Source: an uncultured Collinsella sp. (lineage in GTDB: Bacteria; Actinomycetota; Coriobacteriia; Coriobacteriales; Coriobacteriaceae). From it: a DNA stretch of 11,757 nt. The notes beneath the pieces were generated by a model, which ran no database searches, was not told the origin of the DNA, and was given only the letters and a program-made list of their open reading frames with translations. This document shows, in pieces, positions 6,942 to 11,757 of the stretch. Each line of letters opens with the position of its first letter. The first letter of the stretch is position 1. A program made the position numbers and the translations under genes. The stretch lies in the NCBI GenBank assembly GCA_900757465.1, contig CAAENY010000071.1, positions 1 through 11,757 on the forward strand. The letters run 5' to 3'.

Positions 6942-9179
6942 CTATTCGCTGTAGCGGGTGGCGATGGCAGCTTGTACCATGCCGGCGCTCATGAGATAGG
7001 TCACCAGGAAGTAGCCGCCGTAGGCCGCCAGGAAGATCGCACAGGTGAGGCCCACGGTGCCGCCGATGCTCATATCTCCGAATATGCTCACCAGCTCGAT
7101 AATCACCTTAAGTGCCACAAAGGAGTGCGCCAGGCCCACTGCCAGCGGGAACAGGAAGAACACCGCTTGCTGCGCCATCACCGAATGGCGAATCTGGCGG
7201 TCGTCACAGCCGATCTGTGCCAGTACACGATAGCTGCGGCTGCCGTCGGCCACATTGGAGAGCTGCTGGATCGACAGTATCGCCGCGCACGCGATGACCA
7301 GTACAAAGCCAATGTAGATGGCCAGATAGCTAATCATGCCGTTCATCTGCGCCGCCTGCGTATACATCTCGGAACGCGTGATGAAGACCCCCCATGACCC
7401 CGGCTCCTTGCCGTCAACGAGCAGATTGTCGAGCACAGTGTATTTAATGCTCTCGTCCGCCTCGGTCGCATCCATCCCCTGTTTGTAATTAACGAGCAGA
7501 TTACTGGAATACGGCTGCAGATTAAGTTGGGACAACAGCTCGTCAGCAACGACGACGGTACCCGGATTACTGCCCATCGCCGAGTTGGCGATGGCAGCCG
7601 TATCCTCGTCCGACTTGTCGCCAGCGGGCTTGAGCGTATGCCCGCCCAAGGTAAGGGCATGGCCGCCAGCCATATACTTGGTGTACAGGTCGCCCAGCTC
7701 ACCGCCCATATCACACGTAAGCAAGTACTGGTCCCGGCCAATGCTCACCGGCTCCTCGCCCATCATCTGGCGCAGCTTGTTGTACTGGCTCGCCGGCGTC
7801 ACAAACAGACCCATCGCATCGGCGTTGCTTCCCTCAAGCGCCTTGGGAAGTTTTTCGCCCATGGCCTTGCGCATCTCACCCGCCACCACCGAGGGGCCCG
7901 AGCCGCCAAGCGGGTAACTCAGATACGAATCGATCTGCACATGTTCACCGGCAACATCGGCGATATTGACCTTCTTGCCGGTCTCGTCGTTGTTGTCCGC
8001 CGACTTGCCCTTAATACCGTCTGCAACGTTATCGGAATTGATACGATCGCCGTGCCATGCGGAGTACAAATCGACCGTTGTATCGGCCAGCGCCATGCGA
8101 TCGGCCTCAGACGGATTGACATACTCTTTGTAGTAGTCGAGCGTTTCGGGCGTGTAATAGATGTACGTCTGAGACACGTCAACAGGGTTATAGCGCTCCA
8201 GGTTTTCGTTCATCACATTGGCAATCGACATACCGCACGTCACCGAGGTGATGGCCAAAAACAGGAGCATCGCGATGACGCCCATCGAAAAGCACACCGT
8301 GTTGACCTTGGCCGCAAGCTGGCGCACGGTAAACATGTTGAGGCCGCGCCAATACACGCCGCGCAGGCTCTGCAGCAGCTTGACGAGCATGCCCGAGAGT
8401 CCCCAGAACAGGGCAAAGGTGCCAACTGTAACCATAGCGGTCGTAATACCAAACTGGTTCATGGCCTCTTGCAGCTTGCTGTCCGTCGCGGTTAGCGGGA
8501 ACCCATCACGTAGCAGACGGTAATAGGCCACGCCCACAAGCACCACGCCCACGGCAAAGATGGCAATCGCGATCCAGGAGTTGCGTGTCTTGATGCTCTC
8601 GTTGCGACGCTCGGCACCCATAAGCTCGATGAGTTTGGTACGACGCACGGCGCGAAGGTTCAGCAGTAGCGTGAGCACAAACATTACGAGCATGCAGGCA
8701 AGGGTCAGATTGAACGCATGCACCGAGAAAAAGAAGTGGAAATTGGCGATCTGTGTCTTAAAAAGCGAGGCCGTAAAGAACGTCATGAGCTGGGAGAGTC
8801 CCACACCCAGCACAATGCCGGCGACAAAGGCCACGACCGACACTATCACGGTCTCGAGCGCCATGATCGTGGCGACGCGCCCACGCCCCATGCCGAGCAC
8901 CTGGTACAGGCCAAACTCCTTCTTGCGGCGTTTCATGATGAAGTTATTGGCATACACCATCAAAAAGGCCATGACACCGGCCAAAAAGTACGTCAGGTCG
9001 CCGAGCATGCTGCCCATTACCTGCGCCAAGCCCTTTTCATCGATTCCGGCAATGTCGACCTGCATCGAGACGGTATTAAAGGCATAGAAGACCGTGACGC
9101 CCAGGGTGAGCGTCAGAAGGTAGACGAGGTAGTCGCGGCCGGCACGGCGGACGTTGCCCCAAGCGAGTTTACAGAGCAT
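6942..9179 (-). CDS. BceB-type ABC transporter permease (FtsX family)
   Basis: A 745-residue membrane protein that works with the ATPase encoded just upstream. Predicted helices lie near 18-38, 61-79, 105-130, 152-175, 202-220, 246-270 and 296-322. A large extracytoplasmic domain (about 323-612) follows, then helices near 617-637, 668-690 and 705-730. Ten helices with the big domain between helices 7 and 8 is the BceB layout, used for antimicrobial-peptide detoxification and sensing in Firmicutes. KRRKKEFGLYQVLGMG (83-98) is the conserved cytoplasmic segment typical of the family. I chose ATG 9179, which overlaps the ATPase stop by 11 nt and has GGTGAGG 6 nt upstream; GTG 9191 would add four residues. 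No sensor kinase or response regulator is adjacent, so its signalling partner, if any, is elsewhere. The ligand is unknown. Confidence 0.92.
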   Translation of the reverse strand: MLCKLAWGNVRRAGRDYLVYLLTLTLGVTVFYAFNTVSMQVDIAGIDEKGLAQVMGSMLGDLTYFLAGVMAFLMVYANNFIMKRRKKEFGLYQVLGMGRGRVATIMALETVIVSVVAFVAGIVLGVGLSQLMTFFTASLFKTQIANFHFFFSVHAFNLTLACMLVMFVLTLLLNLRAVRRTKLIELMGAERRNESIKTRNSWIAIAIFAVGVVLVGVAYYRLLRDGFPLTATDSKLQEAMNQFGITTAMVTVGTFALFWGLSGMLVKLLQSLRGVYWRGLNMFTVRQLAAKVNTVCFSMGVIAMLLFLAITSVTCGMSIANVMNENLERYNPVDVSQTYIYYTPETLDYYKEYVNPSEADRMALADTTVDLYSAWHGDRINSDNVADGIKGKSADNNDETGKKVNIADVAGEHVQIDSYLSYPLGGSGPSVVAGEMRKAMGEKLPKALEGSNADAMGLFVTPASQYNKLRQMMGEEPVSIGRDQYLLTCDMGGELGDLYTKYMAGGHALTLGGHTLKPAGDKSDEDTAAIANSAMGSNPGTVVVADELLSQLNLQPYSSNLLVNYKQGMDATEADESIKYTVLDNLLVDGKEPGSWGVFITRSEMYTQAAQMNGMISYLAIYIGFVLVIACAAILSIQQLSNVADGSRSYRVLAQIGCDDRQIRHSVMAQQAVFFLFPLAVGLAHSFVALKVIIELVSIFGDMSIGGTVGLTCAIFLAAYGGYFLVTYLMSAGMVQAAIATRYSE

Positions 9180-9954
9180 CGGAGCCCTCACCGCCCATCA
9201 TGGCAACGACCTCCATAATGCGGTCGAAAAACTCTCGGCGGTCGGTGTCGCCGCGGCGCAGCTCGGTGAAGATCTTGCCGTCGCGGATAAACAGCACGCG
9301 GCTCGTGTAGCTGGCGGCAAAGCTGTCATGCGTGACCATGAGTACGGTGGCGCGCAGGCGGCGATTCAGTGCCTCCAGGCTCTCGAGCAGTAGGCGAGCG
9401 CTCTTGGAATCGAGGGCGCCGGTGGGCTCGTCGGCCATGATCATGGTGGGGTCGGTGACGAGCGCGCGGGCCGCGGCAACGCGCTGCTGCTGACCGCCGG
9501 ACATCTGGTAGGGATACTTGTCGAGCACCTGACTAATGGACAGACGCGCTGCCACATCCTGCACGCGGGTCGAGATCTCTGCCGAGTTTGTGCGGGCGAT
9601 GGTGAGCGGCAGGGCGATATTCTCGCGTGCCGTGAGCGTATCGAGCAGGTTAGAGTCCTGGAAGATAAAGCCGAGTTCCTCGCGGCGGAACTGCGAGAGC
9701 TTGGCCTGCTTCATGCGTGTTACGTCCTGCCCGTTGATGCGGATCGTGCCACTTGTGGCGCTATCGATGGTCGAGACGCAATTGAGTAACGTCGACTTGC
9801 CCGAGCCCGAAGCACCCATGATGCCGACGAATTCGCCGCGGTTGACGGTAAAGCTGACGTCGTTGAGCGCGCGGGTCACGTTGCCCAGCGCTCCGTATAC
9901 CTTTTCGAGATGAGCGACCTCCAGTACCGGGGTCGCCATGTGCGTGGTTTGCAT
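9169..9954 (-). CDS. BceA-type ABC transporter ATP-binding protein
   Basis: A 261-residue cytoplasmic ATPase for the permease that follows. It shows Walker A GASGSGKS (47-54), Q-loop Q99 in FIFQD, signature SGGQ (152-155) in MSGGQQQRVAAARAL, Walker B MIMADEP with D175 and catalytic E176, D-loop GALD, and switch H209 in VTHD. This is the MacB/LolD/BceA class of small ATPases that pair with FtsX-type permeases. The C-terminal tail past about 235 (DTDRREFFDRIMEVVAMMG) is also usual for BceA homologues. ATG 9954 is chosen because AAAGGA lies 6 nt upstream; ATG 9939 is a less likely alternative. The stop overlaps the permease start, showing an operon in the order ATPase, permease. All motifs are intact. 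Confidence 0.95.
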   Translation of the reverse strand: MQTTHMATPVLEVAHLEKVYGALGNVTRALNDVSFTVNRGEFVGIMGASGSGKSTLLNCVSTIDSATSGTIRINGQDVTRMKQAKLSQFRREELGFIFQDSNLLDTLTARENIALPLTIARTNSAEISTRVQDVAARLSISQVLDKYPYQMSGGQQQRVAAARALVTDPTMIMADEPTGALDSKSARLLLESLEALNRRLRATVLMVTHDSFAASYTSRVLFIRDGKIFTELRRGDTDRREFFDRIMEVVAMMGGEGSDAL

Positions 9955-10037
9955 ACCGAGTCCTTTCTTGCGATTAGTCTACGGCATCTATAGTCGCAAG
10001 AAGCCGAGTCGGCTACCATCGATATGGCTTACGCTTG

Positions 10038-10055
10038 CCTTACCGTTGTGTAAGG
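10038..10055. promoter_or_regulatory. Palindrome in the divergent BceA/Nudix-Vsr control region
   Basis: CCTTAC (10038-10043) and GTAAGG (10050-10055) are perfect inverted half-sites with a 6-nt spacer, in the 148-nt gap between two diverging genes. The position suits an operator serving either gene. I could not place confident -35/-10 boxes beside it, and the regulator is unknown. Confidence 0.35.
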
Positions 10056-10089
10056 TACGGGTAGCTAGCCTGTCACGTGTTGATGTTGA

Positions 10090-10096
10090 GAGAGGA
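10090..10096 (+). promoter_or_regulatory. Shine-Dalgarno deciding the TTG start of the Nudix-Vsr gene
   Basis: GAGAGGA lies 6 nt before TTG 10103. Frames opening further upstream would overlap the start of the divergent ATPase gene and carry residues with no Nudix similarity, so TTG is preferred. Confidence 0.6.
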
Positions 10097-10102
10097 CTCC
10101 TG

Positions 10103-11089
10103 TTGAAGACTGTTCATGTTGCCGCTGGGATCATTCGCAAGGAAGGATCTGATGAGCTGCTTGCCGTGCAGCGCGGCTACGGCAACATGCAGGGACTTTG
10201 GGAGTTCCCCGGCGGCAAGCTCATGCGCGGCGAGTCGCCCGAGGACGCTGTACGCCGCGAGCTCATGGAAGAGCTGCAGGTGAAGGTCACCAACCTGCGC
10301 GATTTCTATACCGTTGAGTACGACTACCCTAATTTTCATCTCTCCATGGAGTGCTACTACTGCTCGCTCGCTGATGAATCCGGTGAGCCCCAGAAGCACG
10401 ATCGCCAGCTCGATATCCGCTGGATTCCGCGCACCTCGCTTGCCACGGTTGAGTGGATGCCCGCCGACAAGGGGCTCATTGATGCCCTGATTGAGCTGAA
10501 GGAAGACCGGCTCGAGGCGAGCTCCACCGATGACGCCGTGCCCTGCACAGCCGACAAACCCGCCACCAAACCCAAGCGCGCACCTAAGCGCCGCAGCAAA
10601 AAGCGTCCCAAGCCCGGTCTGCTCGACGGCATCGATACCTCGGACCTCTCCGCTGACGAGCGTGAGCTCGTGCGCCGTCGCGCCGCTATAAAAAAGTCCA
10701 TGAAGGGCAACAAGCGTGCGAACACCAAACCCGAGCTGCTCGTTCGCCAGCGCCTGCGCGCCGCAGGCCTTACGGGTTATCGCTTGGAATGGAAGGTTCC
10801 CGGCAAGCCCGACATCGCCTTCCCCGGCCGCAAGATCGCCATCTTTGTCAACGGCTGCTTTTGGCATCGCTGCCCCAAGTGCAATCCGAGCCAGCCCAAG
10901 CGCAACGTTGAGTTTTGGGAGGCAAAGTTCCGTCGCAACGTCGAGCGCGACCGCGCTGCCGTGGCAGCACTCACTCAAATGGGCTGGACGCCCATAACCA
11001 TCTGGGAATGCGAACTCAAAAAAGACCGCATCGACGCCACGATGGAAAAGGTCATCGAGCAGGTGCGCGCCACAGAGCCGCAGCGCTAA
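10103..11089 (+). CDS. Fusion of Nudix (MutT-like) hydrolase and Vsr-type mismatch endonuclease
   Basis: The 328-residue product has two domains. Residues 1-135 are a Nudix hydrolase: GLWEFPGGK (31-39) and the Nudix box 38-60, with G38, E44, R52, E53, E56 and E57 in the expected spacing and Q59 where the family usually has Gly. MutT-like members hydrolyse (oxidised) nucleoside triphosphates. Residues ~139-190 are a Pro/Lys/Arg-rich linker. Residues ~190-325 are a Vsr domain: D237 in GKPDIAF (like the catalytic Asp of E. coli Vsr), NGCFWHRCPKC (250-260), RNVERDR (278-284) and IWECEL (300-305). C252, C257 and/or C260, and C303 could bind zinc. Asn250 stands where E. coli Vsr has a His. Vsr nicks DNA at T:G mismatches, usually near a Dcm methylase, which is absent here. 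Both domains look complete. Whether the Nudix half is MutT, MutY-C-terminal-like or something else is open. Confidence 0.88.
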   Translation: MKTVHVAAGIIRKEGSDELLAVQRGYGNMQGLWEFPGGKLMRGESPEDAVRRELMEELQVKVTNLRDFYTVEYDYPNFHLSMECYYCSLADESGEPQKHDRQLDIRWIPRTSLATVEWMPADKGLIDALIELKEDRLEASSTDDAVPCTADKPATKPKRAPKRRSKKRPKPGLLDGIDTSDLSADERELVRRRAAIKKSMKGNKRANTKPELLVRQRLRAAGLTGYRLEWKVPGKPDIAFPGRKIAIFVNGCFWHRCPKCNPSQPKRNVEFWEAKFRRNVERDRAAVAALTQMGWTPITIWECELKKDRIDATMEKVIEQVRATEPQR

Positions 11090-11184
11090 CAGCGAGCATT
11101 CACACGCTCCGCACGTCCGCGCCACATCCACGTCACAAACCTTAGAAAGCCCTTAAGTCCAAAACCTTTCAAGAGTGTTACTCG

Positions 11185-11340
11185 ATGGCTTTGACCTGCG
11201 GTTTCATCGCAACGTCAAACCTCATTAAGCTTTTCTTTAGCGATTCTTTGCAACAGCCGCGGCATAATGCTGCCAACGCACGGGACCTAGCAGCATACCC
11301 CGAGCGCAATCTTTTGGTGGACATCGAGGAGGCCGTATAA
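11185..11340 (+). CDS. Small hypothetical protein (51 aa), first of a tandem pair
   Basis: Starts MALTCGFIATSNLIKLFFSD and ends LAAYPERNLLVDIEEAV. I do not recognise it. Only a weak SD (AAGAG, about 10 nt before ATG 11185) is seen. The stop is followed two bases later by the ATG of the next small ORF, and an SD for that ORF lies in its last codons, which supports it being translated. It lies about 95 nt after the Nudix-Vsr stop with no terminator between, so it may share that transcript. It could be a leader ORF, or not a gene. Confidence 0.4.
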   Translation: MALTCGFIATSNLIKLFFSDSLQQPRHNAANARDLAAYPERNLLVDIEEAV

Positions 11341-11342
11341 GC

Positions 11343-11552
11343 ATGCATTCTTCCAATGCCGTAGCACGGCAGCCATCCCCAAAACATGCAGACCTTTTCT
11401 CCTTCCCCCCGACACAGAGAGACGGCCTCCTCGACTCCCCCACCACAAAAGCCAAACGCTCAACCGATCAGAGCCTCAACTTACGAGCATCCTTCGAAAA
11501 GCTCCAAGCATCCCTAGACAAAACCTTCCCCAACCAAGCAAGGGCATACTAA
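11343..11552 (+). CDS. Small hypothetical protein (69 aa), second of a tandem pair
   Basis: A hydrophilic product (MHSSNAVARQPSPKHADLFS...), rich in Ser, Pro, Gln and Lys, with a possible short amphipathic helix near its end (LRASFEKLQASLDK). No membrane segment, signal peptide or known motif is visible. GAGGAGG (11326-11332) precedes the ATG by 10 nt. It is followed after about 125 nt by a strong terminator. The codon use is C/A-rich and less typical than that of the large genes. Confidence 0.45.
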   Translation: MHSSNAVARQPSPKHADLFSFPPTQRDGLLDSPTTKAKRSTDQSLNLRASFEKLQASLDKTFPNQARAY

Positions 11553-11638
11553 TCCCCCATCAACAAAGAAGCCCGAACGCTCCAATTTTCTCCGCCCCAA
11601 CGCCACAAGGGCGACGACCTCGAGTAGATCAACCTGGG

Positions 11639-11757
11639 AGGGACCAGGGCTTAGTTCCCCAATCTTTCCGCAGGGGGCAAAAAGCCTCGCCGCACGAAGT
11701 GCGCAGCGAGGCTTTTTGCATGCCCGAGGACGATTGGGGAACAAAGCCCTCGTCCCT
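11639..11757. repeat. Outer inverted repeat framing a terminator
   Basis: The arms 11639-11664 and 11732-11757 (26 nt) pair at 24 of 26 positions. Both contain AGGGAC, AGGGCTT and GTTCCCCAATC. The arms may extend past the window end. They enclose the hairpin at 11677-11719, so the whole forms a nested palindrome of about 119 bp. Confidence 0.75.
11677..11719. terminator. Bidirectional intrinsic terminator
   Basis: GCAAAAAGCCTCGC (11677-11690) and GCGAGGCTTTTTGC (11706-11719) pair perfectly. CGCAC/GTGCG continues the stem to a GAA loop, with a two-base bulge. The A run at one side and T run at the other give a T tract on both strands. It would end the transcript of the small ORFs, and possibly of a convergent gene outside the window. 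Confidence 0.9.

Noticed and set aside
6807..7397. 196-codon + strand ORF starting in the terminal-inverted-repeat element
   Set aside because: It crosses the bceB-like terminator and then only mirrors the end of the permease gene.
7527..8495. 322-codon + strand frame inside the BceB-like gene
   Set aside because: Composition is shadow-like (Arg/His/Gln-rich), and the - strand permease has a convincing helix pattern.
9938..10102. Longer N-terminus for the Nudix-Vsr protein from ATG 9938
   Set aside because: It would overlap the start of the divergent ATPase gene and add residues unlike Nudix proteins. TTG 10103 has a well-placed SD.
10073..11131. 352-codon - strand frame over the Nudix-Vsr gene
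   Set aside because: The + strand carries the Nudix box and Vsr motifs. The antisense frame has none and no SD.

Overview
The window looks like a chromosomal stretch of a high-GC actinobacterial gut anaerobe, most likely Coriobacteriia of the Collinsella type. I infer this from the GC-rich codon usage, the style of the proteins and the style of the intergenic repeats; no database was searched. No rRNA, tRNA, CRISPR array, integrase or transposase gene is visible. The coding part looks like core genome. The unusual material is in the intergenic gaps, which hold several different inverted-repeat elements, and in one protein fusion.

Left part (1-3954, + strand): a two-gene operon for a heterodimeric ABC exporter. 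The first subunit is cut by the window start and carries a degenerate ATP site. The second subunit starts inside the stop codon of the first (TAATG) and carries the catalytic site. A strong hairpin terminator closes the operon.

Middle (3955-6941): a gap with an AT-rich island bounded by 41-42 nt inverted arms, then aroF (class I DAHP synthase, - strand, first step of the shikimate pathway) with a recognisable start and a possible promoter. A divergent gap follows that holds a ~148 bp imperfect palindrome. Next comes a GNAT acetyltransferase gene (+ strand) interrupted by a one-base frameshift. The gap of about 390 bases after it holds a GGGACA-type repeat, a 12-bp perfect hairpin, a 121 bp element with 15-bp perfect terminal inverted repeats, and the terminator of the convergent bceB-like gene.

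Right part (6942-11757): a BceAB-type ABC module (ATPase first, then a large FtsX-type permease, overlapping by 11 nt) on the - strand. No two-component system lies beside it in this window. Divergent from it is a gene whose product joins an N-terminal Nudix (MutT-like) hydrolase to a C-terminal Vsr-type mismatch endonuclease. Two small tandem ORFs of unknown function follow. The window ends in a nested palindrome: a bidirectional terminator framed by a second, 26-nt inverted repeat.

The most promising lead is the Nudix-Vsr fusion, with two mutation-avoidance activities on one chain and no cytosine methyltransferase beside it. Next come the several unrelated palindromic elements in the gaps.
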